From Halomonas sp. (GTDB lineage: Bacteria > Pseudomonadota > Gammaproteobacteria > Pseudomonadales > Halomonadaceae): a DNA stretch of 64,000 bases. Under the pieces are notes generated by a model. That model was not told the origin of the DNA, made no database searches, and worked only from the letters and a program-made list of their open reading frames with translations. The DNA lies in contig NZ_REBQ01000137.1 in the NCBI RefSeq assembly GCF_007692655.1, positions 1-64,000 of the forward strand. Direction: 5' to 3'. This document shows, one piece after another, positions 54,605 to 63,339 of this stretch (position 1 is its first letter; the number at the start of each line of letters is the position of its first letter). Both the position numbers and the translations under genes were made by a program.

Positions 54605-56080
54605 ATGCCAAGTTTCGATCCTGCCCAGGTTCTCCTCCCCTGTGCGCACTTTATCCAGGGCCAGCGCGTTATTGACCCGAGCGCGCTCAGCGTATCGCGC
54701 CCCTCCGATGGCGCCGTCTATGCCGAGCTGCCCATGGCCGATGCCAATCGCGTCGATGATGCGGTAACCAGTGCCCACCAGGCGTTTATGCGCGGCGACT
54801 GGTCACGCTGCGCGCCGCGGGAGCGGGCGCGGGTTATGCGCCGCTGGGCTGATCTAATTGAGGCCGATATTGATTATCTCGCCCCGCTGGAATCCCTCGG
54901 CTCCACCCGGCCGATTGATCAGACCCGGGCCTGGGATGTGCCCTATACCGCAGAGGGTATTCGCTTCTTTGCTGAATTCGCCGACAAACATGGCGGCGAA
55001 GTAGCGGCGACCGCCCACGACCACCTGGGCATGCAGATTGCCGAGCCGCTAGGCGTCGTTGGCGCGATAGCGCCCTGGAATTTCCCCCTCAGCATGACCT
55101 GCTGGAAAGTAGCTCCCGCCCTGGCAGCGGGCAACACGGTGGTGCTTAAACCCTCCGAGATGACCCCTTTCACCGCCGTGCGCTTGGCCGAGCTAGCCAT
55201 CGAGGCGGGCATGCCACCAGGGGTGTTCAACGTTATCCAGGGCAACGGGCCGTTGACTGGCGACGCGCTCTGCCGTCACCCCTATGTGGCCAAGGTAACC
55301 TTCACCGGCTCAACGGTGACCGGACGTACCATCATGGGCGCCTGTGCAGAGACCGGCCCCAAACCGGTGACCTTAGAGCTCGGTGGCAAAAGCCCCCAAC
55401 TGGTGTTTGCGGATATCCCGGATATTGATCGCACCGCTAAAACTCTCGCCGCCGCGATTACCGGCAACGCCGGGCAAGTATGCGTCGCCGGCTCGCGGCT
55501 ATTGATTCAACGCGAACTGCTTGAGCCCATGATTGAGCGGCTTAGCGAGCTTTTCAAAACCCTCGCCCCCGGCCCCACCTGGCAAACGGGCAGTTGGTTT
55601 TCGCCGATTATTTCCGCCACCCAGTTGACCCGTATTGAGTCCATTGTGACGCGCTCCCGCGAGGCGGGCGCCGAACTGCTGTGTGGTGGAGAGCGCTTTG
55701 AACGCCATGATGGCGGGCACTTTTACCAGCCCACCCTGCTGCATACAAACGACCGTCACAATCCCGCCGTGGAGGAGGAGATCTTTGGCCCCGTACTTAC
55801 CATTCAAACCTTCGAGAGTGAAGAGGAAGCATTAGCGCTGGCCGAGCACGATGTTTACGGCTTGGCTGCAGGCATTCATACCGCAGACCTGGGGCGCGCG
55901 CTACGCACGGTAAGGAAGCTCTCCGCGGGCACGGTATGGGTGAACCGTTACGGTCGAAGCAACGACTACATTCTTCCCACCGGCGGCTACAAACGCTCGG
56001 GGGTGGGCCGCGACCTAGGCCGTGCTGCCTTTGACGCCTGCCTGCAGCATAAAAGCGTGCTGATTGATCTCAATCAATGA
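54605..56080 (+). CDS. NAD(P)-dependent aldehyde dehydrogenase
   Basis: 491 residues with the full ALDH set: GAIAPWNFPLSMTCWKVAPALAAGN (about 158), FTGSTVTGRTI, LELGGKSPQLVF (about 258) and NAGQVCVAGSRLLI with the catalytic Cys (about 291). The sequence pattern resembles the gamma-aminobutyraldehyde/PuuC-like branch. GGACT lies before the ATG. It begins a same-strand series with two FAD amine-type oxidases and a HAD enzyme, so it probably oxidises the aldehyde they release. Confidence 0.9.
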   Translation: MPSFDPAQVLLPCAHFIQGQRVIDPSALSVSRPSDGAVYAELPMADANRVDDAVTSAHQAFMRGDWSRCAPRERARVMRRWADLIEADIDYLAPLESLGSTRPIDQTRAWDVPYTAEGIRFFAEFADKHGGEVAATAHDHLGMQIAEPLGVVGAIAPWNFPLSMTCWKVAPALAAGNTVVLKPSEMTPFTAVRLAELAIEAGMPPGVFNVIQGNGPLTGDALCRHPYVAKVTFTGSTVTGRTIMGACAETGPKPVTLELGGKSPQLVFADIPDIDRTAKTLAAAITGNAGQVCVAGSRLLIQRELLEPMIERLSELFKTLAPGPTWQTGSWFSPIISATQLTRIESIVTRSREAGAELLCGGERFERHDGGHFYQPTLLHTNDRHNPAVEEEIFGPVLTIQTFESEEEALALAEHDVYGLAAGIHTADLGRALRTVRKLSAGTVWVNRYGRSNDYILPTGGYKRSGVGRDLGRAAFDACLQHKSVLIDLNQ

Positions 56081-56132
56081 GTTACGCAGCGAATTGGCAG
56101 GTTATTTTATCTACTACATAGAGGTAGCAAAC

Positions 56133-57464
56133 ATGTTTATCAATGTGGACGCCGTAAATGATAGTCCCGAGTTTCCAGAACAAGTCGATGTGGTGGTGAT
56201 TGGCGGCGGCATTGTGGGGACTACTGCAGCCTATGAGTTGGCGCGCCAAGGAGTGTCGGTTGCGCTACTGGAGAAGGGGCTTATCGGCGCTGAGCAGTCA
56301 AGCCGCAACTGGGGCTGGGTGCGCCAGCAGAATCGCGATATGTTCGAGCTGCCACTCGCCATGTATAGCCTTGACCGCTGGGAAGCGTTCTCCAAAGAGA
56401 TAGGGCGGGATGTGGGGTTTCGTCGCAACGGCATCGTTTACACCACGGATAGCCAGGCCAGCCTTGCCAAATGGGAGGCCTGGGGGCAGCAGGCCCGGGA
56501 GCGGGGCTTTATCAGCCATATGTTGAGTGGCGAAGAGGCCCGTGAGCGCGCCCCCGGCACCACCTCAAGCTGTATTGGCGGTGTTTGGTCGCCCAGCGAT
56601 GCCCAGGCCGAACCCTCAATGGCCTGCTCGGCCATTGCTACTGGTGCCCGTGAACACGGTGCCTACCTTCACCAAAACTGTGCGGTGCGCGGCCTGGATC
56701 TGCATGACGGACGGGTGAGTGGCGTTTGGACGGAGCACGGATTGATCAAAACCGCGACGGTCATCTGTGCAGGCGGGGCCTGGAGTTCTCGCTTCTGCCG
56801 TCGCCACGGCGTTGAGCTACCCTCGGCCAATATCATGGGCACCGCGCTGCAAACCACCGCCGCACCAGAGGTCACACCGGGCTGTCTGATCACCCCCAAG
56901 GTCGCGCTGCGCCGCCGCCTGGATGGCAGCTACACCTTGGCGCTGCCAGGGCTTGGCCGGGTGGAAATCAGCCCCCAAGGGCTACGCTACGCGAGCAAAT
57001 TCTACGCCGCCTACCGCAGCAAATTAGCCAAGAAGCTGCAGATACGCATTGGCGCGTCTTTCTTTAACGGGCCAGAGGCTGCGGGTAGCTGGCAGTTTGA
57101 TCAGGTATCGCCGTTTGAGCGTCAGCGCGTTCTTGACCCCACCCCTGACCTGCCCCAGGCACGTGCCGCCCTGGCGGCCATGCAGGCAGAGTACCCCGCG
57201 CTTAAAGGTGTCCATATTGCCCGCGCCTGGGCCGGCATGATCGATACCACGCCGGATATGATCCCGATCATCTCCCCTGTCGATGCCATCCCCGGCTTTA
57301 TCGTCGCCGCTGGCTTTAGCGGCCACGGATTTGGCATTGGCCCTGGAGCGGGCAGGCTGGCGGCGGATTTGGCGACCAATGCAACCCCCGTTGTCGACCC
57401 CACGCCTTACCACATCAAGCGCTTCTCCGATGGCAGCCGTATCCGTCAGCCAGAAATGATGTGA
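56133..57464 (+). CDS. DadA-family FAD-dependent oxidoreductase
   Basis: 443 residues from the ATG at 56133 (GAGGT 8 bases upstream). The FAD motif VVVIGGGIVGTTAAYELARQG is near residue 17, followed by SSRNWGWVRQQNRD, and the C-terminal FAD loop is GFIVAAGFSGHGFGIGPGAG. It belongs to the D-amino-acid/sarcosine/opine oxidase group, removing hydrogen from an amine to an imine. It lies 52 bases after the aldehyde dehydrogenase. The substrate is unknown. Confidence 0.88.
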   Translation: MFINVDAVNDSPEFPEQVDVVVIGGGIVGTTAAYELARQGVSVALLEKGLIGAEQSSRNWGWVRQQNRDMFELPLAMYSLDRWEAFSKEIGRDVGFRRNGIVYTTDSQASLAKWEAWGQQARERGFISHMLSGEEARERAPGTTSSCIGGVWSPSDAQAEPSMACSAIATGAREHGAYLHQNCAVRGLDLHDGRVSGVWTEHGLIKTATVICAGGAWSSRFCRRHGVELPSANIMGTALQTTAAPEVTPGCLITPKVALRRRLDGSYTLALPGLGRVEISPQGLRYASKFYAAYRSKLAKKLQIRIGASFFNGPEAAGSWQFDQVSPFERQRVLDPTPDLPQARAALAAMQAEYPALKGVHIARAWAGMIDTTPDMIPIISPVDAIPGFIVAAGFSGHGFGIGPGAGRLAADLATNATPVVDPTPYHIKRFSDGSRIRQPEMM

Positions 57465-57561
57465 GCGGCCTGCCGCATTGTGTGCTGCATCAGCCAAAAA
57501 AAAAGCGTGTTTGTGTTAGTCGGGCGCGCACTTTCAGCGTCTGGCGCCTGCTCAAGAGTGC

Positions 57562-57603
57562 TGTAATGAAATGAGTCGCTGCGCTAAAGACTCTCCCATT
57601 ACA
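57562..57603 (+). promoter_or_regulatory. Nested inverted repeat upstream of the HAD gene
   Basis: TGTAATG (57562-57568) pairs with CATTACA (57597-57603), and inside it GAGTC (57573-57577) pairs with GACTC (57589-57593). It lies in the 168-base gap before the HAD gene. It could be a regulatory leader hairpin or an operator. Confidence 0.45.
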
Positions 57604-57632
57604 CCAATCATGACAAATGAGGATCAAACACC

Positions 57633-58307
57633 ATGAGCGAGATTATGCGCCCTAAGTACATCACCTTTGATTGTTACGGCACACTCACCAACTTCCAAAT
57701 GGGGCGCATGACCCGCGAAATTTTCGCTGATCGCATCCCTGATGCGGAGCGCATGGAGCGCTTCGTGCAGGATTTTGGCGCCTACCGTTACGACGAAGTA
57801 CTCGGCGAGTGGAAACCCTACGCTGAGATTCTCTGCGCAGCGCTGGAGCGCACCTGCAAACGTTGGGGCATCGAATACCGCGACAACGAAGGCATGCTCT
57901 ACTACCAGGCAGTACCTACCTGGGGCCCCCACCCGGACGTGATTGAAGGACTGGCGAAAATTGCCGACAAAATCCCGCTGGTGATTTACTCCAACGCCGA
58001 TGACAGCCAAATCATGTCGAACGTGCAGAAGCTTGAGGTGCCCTTTCACAAGGTGTTCACTGCCGATACGTTCAAAGTCTACAAGCCCCGTTTAGCCGCC
58101 TTCGAAGCCATGATCGACAGCCTGGACTGCCACCCCGAAGAGCTGCTGCACGTCTCCTCAAGCTTCCGCTATGACCTTATTTCAGCCCACCTCATGGGTA
58201 TCAAGAACAAGGCCTTTGTGGCGCGCAACCACGAGCCCTATTGCGACGGCTACGGGGCCACCAAGATTAACGATATCCGTGGATTACCTGCACTCGTCGG
58301 CCTTTAA
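57633..58307 (+). CDS. Haloacid dehalogenase type II (HAD superfamily)
   Basis: 224 residues. The nucleophile motif is ITFDCYGTLTNF (Asp about residue 12), motif II VIYSNADD (about 118), motif III KVYKPRLAAFE (about 150), and the last motif LLHVSSSFRYDLISA. The final motif lacks the usual DD pair of phosphatases, consistent with L-2-haloacid dehalogenase-type enzymes. Natural substrates of many relatives are unknown. It lies between two flavin oxidases and may detoxify or remodel a pathway intermediate. Confidence 0.85.
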   Translation: MSEIMRPKYITFDCYGTLTNFQMGRMTREIFADRIPDAERMERFVQDFGAYRYDEVLGEWKPYAEILCAALERTCKRWGIEYRDNEGMLYYQAVPTWGPHPDVIEGLAKIADKIPLVIYSNADDSQIMSNVQKLEVPFHKVFTADTFKVYKPRLAAFEAMIDSLDCHPEELLHVSSSFRYDLISAHLMGIKNKAFVARNHEPYCDGYGATKINDIRGLPALVGL

Positions 58308-58341
58308 GCCATCTGTTTCGTGAACCGTGCAGGAATCGCCC

Positions 58342-59616
58342 ATGCAACTTAACTCCTATTGGCTCGCCACCGCTCCCGCCTTTGGCGGCGGTCAGCAGGC
58401 CCTCACCGAAGAGCACTACGATGTTGCGGTGGTGGGTGGCGGTTTTACCGGCCTTTCGGCTGCCCGCACGCTGGCCCGGAGCGGTGCCCGCGTAGCGCTG
58501 CTGGAGGCAGGCCAAATCATCGGTGAAGCCTCCGGGCGCAACGGCGGTCAGTGCAACACCGGCGTGGCTCAAGACTACGCCAGCCTGGTTGAGCAGCTTG
58601 GCCGTGAGCGGGCGGTTGCCCACTACACTACCTACGCCGAGGCAGTCTCCAGCGTCGAGCAGGTAATTGGCGAAGAGGCGATCGACTGTGACTACCTACG
58701 CCACGGCAAGCTGAAACTGGCGGCTAAACCGGAACACTACGACAAGCTCGCGCGCACCTGCGACGCCATTCGCCGTGATGTGGATAGCGACGTGGAGATG
58801 CTCTCCGCCACCGCCGTGAAAGAGGAGGTCGACTCAAAGTTCTACCATGGCGGGCTGCTGCAGCGTAACGGCGGCCAGATGCATATGGGGCGCTTCGGCG
58901 TCGGCTTAGCCGAATCCGCGGCCAGACATGGCACGCATATTTTTGAACATACCCCGATGACCCGCGTCACCCGCGAGAAGTCCGCCTACCGGCTGGGTAC
59001 ACCCAGTGGCGATATTCGGGCTGAAAATGTACTGCTGGCCACCGGCGCTTCGCAAACAGGCCCGCTGAGCTGGTTTCGCCGCCGCCTGGTGCCGGTGGGC
59101 AGCTTTATCGTCGTCACCGAGCCGCTTTCAGCCGCCCAGTGTGCCCAGCTGCTGCCCCAGCGGCGCTCTTACGTTACCAGTCGCATTGTTGGTCACTATT
59201 TCCGCCTGACCGCCGATAACCGGCTGCTGTTTGGTGGTCGGGCACGGTTTGCCATGTCCGGTAGCCAATCGGATGCCAAAAGCGGCGAGATACTGCGCCG
59301 CGGCCTGGAAGAGGCCTTTCCCCAACTTAAAGGGATACGGCTCGACTACTGCTGGGGCGGGCTGGTCGATATGAGCAAAGATCGGCTACCGCATGCAGGG
59401 CAGCACAAAGGTATGTACTACGCCATGGGCTATAGCGGCCATGGCGTGCAGATGTCGGTGCACCTGGGGCATGTCATGGCCGACGTTATCCTGGGTAATC
59501 GCCAAAGCCACCCTTGGCAGGACACTAAGTGGCCAGCCATCCCTGGCCATTTCGGCAAACCGTGGTTTTTACCTTTGGTGGGCAGTTGGTACCGACTACA
59601 GGATCGATTGCATTAA
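58342..59616 (+). CDS. PuuB/OrdL-like FAD-dependent amine oxidase
   Basis: 424 residues from the ATG at 58342 (AGGAAT upstream; a GTG at 58327 is less likely). The dinucleotide motif VAVVGGGFTGLSAARTLARSG is near residue 31, EASGRNGGQCNTG marks the gamma-glutamylputrescine oxidase group, and GLVDMSKDRLPH with YAMGYSGHGVQMSV closes the FAD site. PuuB oxidises gamma-glutamylputrescine to the aldehyde, which PuuC-type ALDH then oxidises. A matching ALDH lies upstream, but puuA and puuD are missing, so a different amine is likely. Confidence 0.88.
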   Translation: MQLNSYWLATAPAFGGGQQALTEEHYDVAVVGGGFTGLSAARTLARSGARVALLEAGQIIGEASGRNGGQCNTGVAQDYASLVEQLGRERAVAHYTTYAEAVSSVEQVIGEEAIDCDYLRHGKLKLAAKPEHYDKLARTCDAIRRDVDSDVEMLSATAVKEEVDSKFYHGGLLQRNGGQMHMGRFGVGLAESAARHGTHIFEHTPMTRVTREKSAYRLGTPSGDIRAENVLLATGASQTGPLSWFRRRLVPVGSFIVVTEPLSAAQCAQLLPQRRSYVTSRIVGHYFRLTADNRLLFGGRARFAMSGSQSDAKSGEILRRGLEEAFPQLKGIRLDYCWGGLVDMSKDRLPHAGQHKGMYYAMGYSGHGVQMSVHLGHVMADVILGNRQSHPWQDTKWPAIPGHFGKPWFLPLVGSWYRLQDRLH

Positions 59617-59760
59617 GCCATAACGCCAGTCCGACCGTTGCAAGATTCACCAAGAGAGCGATCACCCAAAACAACTCCTACACAAACGTCTATTACAAAA
59701 AAAGCTAAGCACGCGCTGCCAGACTCACAACAACATTTAATTGCAGTTAGGAGAAGGCTT

Positions 59761-61470
59761 ATGACACGTGAAAAAACTCCAATGATCTGGAAGAGAGATT
59801 TGGACATGACCGCTTCGGAATCAATACAGGCGACACACTTCGGTCCAGTAAGTCGCAGGGCGCTGTTGTGCGCCTCTGTCGGTGCCCTTGCGCTAATCGG
59901 GGCTGGCACGCTTGCGGCGCAGACACCGCCGGAAACGCCCACAGGTCAGGTGATCGTGGGACTGTCTCAGGAAGCCACCGTTTTCAACCCGCTGATGGCC
60001 GGGATAGAGGTGGATGAAACGATCTGGATGCAGATCTATTCTCCTCTCTGGTATTCCGGCCCTGATGGAACGTTGCTGCCGGAACTGGCTGCAGAAATCC
60101 CGACCGCCGAGAACGGCGGCATTTCCGAGGATGGGCGGACCTGGACCATCCACCTGCGCGATGATGTGACCTGGCATGACGGGACGCCATTTACCGCAGA
60201 AGACGTAAAATTCTCGCTTGAGCTGATCAACAGCCCCGATTTCCGCGCTGGCAATCGTATGGGCCATGAACTGATCGAAGAGATCACTGTGACCGACCCG
60301 CATGAGATCACTTGGACTATGCAAGAGCCCTATGCACCCTATCACGCCTTGCTGGCTGCCACCTATATGGTGCCGCGCCACATTGTCGAGGCCGCTGACG
60401 ATCCTCATACGGCCCTTGCCTCTGCCCCTGTGGGCACCGGTCCCTTCGTGTGGGGCGCACGTGCTTCTGGCGACAGCATTACCTTGCATGCCAATGAAGA
60501 TTTCTTCGGTGACGGTCCTTATATGGAACGTGCGGTCTTCCGCTACATCCCCGAGCAGACGGCCCTTTATGCACAGTTTCGCGCAGGCCAGCTGGACGCG
60601 ACAATCGGAAGCGGTATCCCCGCAAACTATTTTGCAGAGGCGCAGGAACTGCCTGGTCTGGTAGTCGAAGCAGCTCCGAACGCATCGTTGGAAATTGTAA
60701 TGCCCAACCTTGAGCATCCTGCCCTGCAAGACGTGGCTGTTCGCCGCGCACTGTTCGCTGCAATCGATTCCGAAGCGATCATCGAGGCGGTCTACTATGA
60801 TCTGCACCAACCCAATGTGTCCTTCGCCCCGATTGAAAGCTGGGCCTATAACGATGCGCTGGAGCCACATGTTTTTGACATTGACGAGGCCAACCGCCTG
60901 TTGGACGAAGCCGGTTGGGAAATGGGTTCCGGCAATGTGCGCGAAAAGGATGGCGTACCGCTGGCATTCGATATCTCGACCACCACGGGCAACGCGCTGC
61001 GAGAGCAGGCGCAACAGCTGATGATTGAAACATGGCGTGCCATCGGGGCGCAGGTGTCGATCAACAACATGCCTGCTGCCGTGATCTGGGGTGATTTCTA
61101 TCGCCTGTCGGAGTTCGACACGCTGCTTGTGGGTACTACGTTCCGTACCGGCATGGATCCGGATCCATCTAACCGGTTTCTAAGCTCTGCGATTCCCGCG
61201 CAGGGCGGCGCAGGGGCGAATTACATGCAATGGCAAAACGAAGAAGCTGATGCGTTGCTGCACGAAGGCATCACCACCTTCGACACTGACCGCCGCCGCG
61301 AAATCTATCACCGCCTGCAGGAGATCGTCCGCGACGAGTTACCCATCATCCCGATTTACCAGTATCAGGTGGTCGAGGGCCGCAAGGAAGGGCTGGAAGG
61401 CTATGTTCCCAACATCAACGCGCGCCACAACAGCTGGAACCTGCGCGAATGGTACTGGGCACAGGACTGA
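59761..61470 (+). CDS. Peptide/opine-type ABC transporter solute-binding protein
   Basis: 569 residues from the ATG at 59761, which has AGGAGA 7 bases upstream. A start at 59806 is possible, and the longer frame from 59638 is not. A twin-arginine-like motif SRRALL precedes a hydrophobic stretch ending at LAAQ, so export may be by Tat. The family 5 binding fold follows: LLPELAAEIPTAENGGISEDGRTWTIHLRDDVTWHDGTPFTAEDVKFSL. It begins a Dpp/Opp operon continuing off the right edge. Its word use differs from upstream genes. Confidence 0.9.
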   Translation: MTREKTPMIWKRDLDMTASESIQATHFGPVSRRALLCASVGALALIGAGTLAAQTPPETPTGQVIVGLSQEATVFNPLMAGIEVDETIWMQIYSPLWYSGPDGTLLPELAAEIPTAENGGISEDGRTWTIHLRDDVTWHDGTPFTAEDVKFSLELINSPDFRAGNRMGHELIEEITVTDPHEITWTMQEPYAPYHALLAATYMVPRHIVEAADDPHTALASAPVGTGPFVWGARASGDSITLHANEDFFGDGPYMERAVFRYIPEQTALYAQFRAGQLDATIGSGIPANYFAEAQELPGLVVEAAPNASLEIVMPNLEHPALQDVAVRRALFAAIDSEAIIEAVYYDLHQPNVSFAPIESWAYNDALEPHVFDIDEANRLLDEAGWEMGSGNVREKDGVPLAFDISTTTGNALREQAQQLMIETWRAIGAQVSINNMPAAVIWGDFYRLSEFDTLLVGTTFRTGMDPDPSNRFLSSAIPAQGGAGANYMQWQNEEADALLHEGITTFDTDRRREIYHRLQEIVRDELPIIPIYQYQVVEGRKEGLEGYVPNINARHNSWNLREWYWAQD

Positions 61471-61501
61471 TTCCGCACACGGCTGACAAAAGGATCCGCC
61501 C

Positions 61502-62458
61502 ATGACCAGATTTCTTATTGTACGCCTCGGCCAATCCCTGCTCTTGCTGTGGATCGTCTCGATCGTCGGATTTGCCATCCTGCATCTGGCACCGGGCGGC
61601 CCCATGTCGCAATTCGCCGAAGCCGGAAACATGACACAGGCCGATATGGACCGCATGGCGGAGCAACTGGGCCTCAACCGGCCCCTGCCGCTCCAGTACG
61701 TGCAATGGTTGAGCAATATCGTTGTTGGCGACTGGGGCGTGTCCTACCGCGATCAGCAGCCGGTGCTGCGCATCATCTTTTCACACCTCGGGGCAACCTT
61801 TGAACTAATGCTTGCCTCGACCCTGATCGCAATATTCATTGGGGTATGGGTCGGCGTTCTGGGGGCCGTCTGGCGCTATTCATTGTTCGATAGCGTGGCT
61901 ACTATCTTTGCCATGGTTGCCCTGTCAATCCCCACCTTCTGGTTCGGCCTGGTGGTCATCTGGTTTTTCTCGATAGAGCTGGGCTGGCTGCCCGCAGGCA
62001 GCCGCATGACACCGGGCGACGGCTCTTTCATGAACAGGGTTCATCACCTGATCGGCCCGGCACTGGTGCTGGCCCTTGTCTCGACCGCAATTTGGAGCCG
62101 ATACATGCGCTCTTCCATGCTTGATGTCATCAACCAGGACTACATCCGCACCGCCCGATCCAAGGGCATATCGGAATGGCGCATCCTAACGCGGCACGCG
62201 CTGCGCAACGCGCTTCTGCCGATGATCACCATTCTGGGCCTGCAACTACCGAACCTGCTCAGCGGGGCACTGGTCACCGAAACGGTCTTCTCCTGGCCAG
62301 GAATGGGGCGTTTGTTCCTCGACTCAATCAATTACCGCGACTATCCGACAGTTATGGGAATCCTGATGTTTACGGCAATTCTGGTGCTTATCGGCAACCT
62401 GATTGCCGATATCCTTTATGGGCTGGCCGATCCACGCATCGGAGGGCGCGCAAGATGA
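61502..62458 (+). CDS. Peptide-type ABC transporter permease (DppB type)
   Basis: 318 residues with six membrane helices. The N-terminal motif LIVRLGQSLLLLWIVSIVGFAILHLAPGGP and the EAA loop YIRTARSKGISEWRILTRHALRNALLP (about 218) are typical of DppB/OppB. The C-terminus FSWPGMGRLFLDSINYRDYP is also conserved. Its stop overlaps the start of the next permease gene (ATGA). Confidence 0.93.
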   Translation: MTRFLIVRLGQSLLLLWIVSIVGFAILHLAPGGPMSQFAEAGNMTQADMDRMAEQLGLNRPLPLQYVQWLSNIVVGDWGVSYRDQQPVLRIIFSHLGATFELMLASTLIAIFIGVWVGVLGAVWRYSLFDSVATIFAMVALSIPTFWFGLVVIWFFSIELGWLPAGSRMTPGDGSFMNRVHHLIGPALVLALVSTAIWSRYMRSSMLDVINQDYIRTARSKGISEWRILTRHALRNALLPMITILGLQLPNLLSGALVTETVFSWPGMGRLFLDSINYRDYPTVMGILMFTAILVLIGNLIADILYGLADPRIGGRAR

Positions 62459-63339
62459 ATACTGCAACACTTACTCATGTGGCCCCGCGCCTCCGTATTC
62501 AGCAAAGCCCTGCCCTGCGTCGATTCTTGAGGCATCGGCTTGCCGTTATCGGGACAATCACCATTCTGACAATGGTGCTTCTGGTTATTGTTGGGCCTTG
62601 GCTGATGCCCTTCGAGCCGACCGCCATCAATATCCGCAACCGGTTCCTACCGCCTCTGGACGGGACGCATCTGTTGGGCACCGACCCGCTGGGGCGCGAT
62701 ACATTGACACGCCTTCTGCACGCGGGGCGGATCTCGTTGGCGGTGGGGTTTTCGGTAATGATCCTAAGTATGGCTATCGGCATTTTCGTCGGCACCATCG
62801 CGGGTTTTTACGGCGGTGCGTTGGGAGCAGCGCTGATGCGCTTCGTCGATGCAATGCTGTGCTTTCCACCTATCTTTCTGCTGCTGGCAATCTCTGCGCT
62901 GATCAACCCTTCCGTGACCTCGATCATCATCCTGATCTCTGCCGCATCCTGGATGGAAATCGCGCGGGTAGTCGAGGCACAGGTCCGATCTTTGAAAGAG
63001 CGCGACTACGCGGTCGCAGCCGAGGCCCTCGGAGCGAATGACCGGCGCATAATCCTACGCGAGATCCTGCCTAACGCGGTCGCACCCATCGTTGTTGCCG
63101 CGACCCTGAACGTCGCCAGCGCAATCCTTGCAGAATCCTATATCAGCTTCCTGGGTTTTGGCGTGCAGCCACCCACACCCAGCTGGGGCAACATGCTTCA
63201 GGATGCGCAAGGCTATCTACGCTCTGCGCCTTGGCTTGCCATCATTCCGGGCATCGCAATCACACTCGCGGTGACCAGTTTCAACTTTATCGGAGACGGG
63301 CTGCGTGACGCGCTGGACCCGCGAATGGATAACAGATGA
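62455..63339 (+). CDS. Peptide-type ABC transporter permease (DppC type)
   Basis: 294 residues from the ATG at 62455, preceded by GGAGGG; a longer frame from 62176 lies inside the upstream gene. The DppC pattern is seen in GTHLLGTDPLGRDTLTRLLHAGRISLAVG and the EAA loop YAVAAEALGANDRRIILREILPN (about 185), ending in LGFGVQPPTPSWGNML. It forms the channel with the upstream permease. The stop overlaps the ATPase start. Confidence 0.93.
   Translation: MNTATLTHVAPRLRIQQSPALRRFLRHRLAVIGTITILTMVLLVIVGPWLMPFEPTAINIRNRFLPPLDGTHLLGTDPLGRDTLTRLLHAGRISLAVGFSVMILSMAIGIFVGTIAGFYGGALGAALMRFVDAMLCFPPIFLLLAISALINPSVTSIIILISAASWMEIARVVEAQVRSLKERDYAVAAEALGANDRRIILREILPNAVAPIVVAATLNVASAILAESYISFLGFGVQPPTPSWGNMLQDAQGYLRSAPWLAIIPGIAITLAVTSFNFIGDGLRDALDPRMDNR

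Noticed and set aside
59893-61014. 373-residue reverse frame opposite the solute-binding protein gene
   Set aside because: A long antisense frame is expected opposite GC-rich coding sequence; the forward gene has clear domains.
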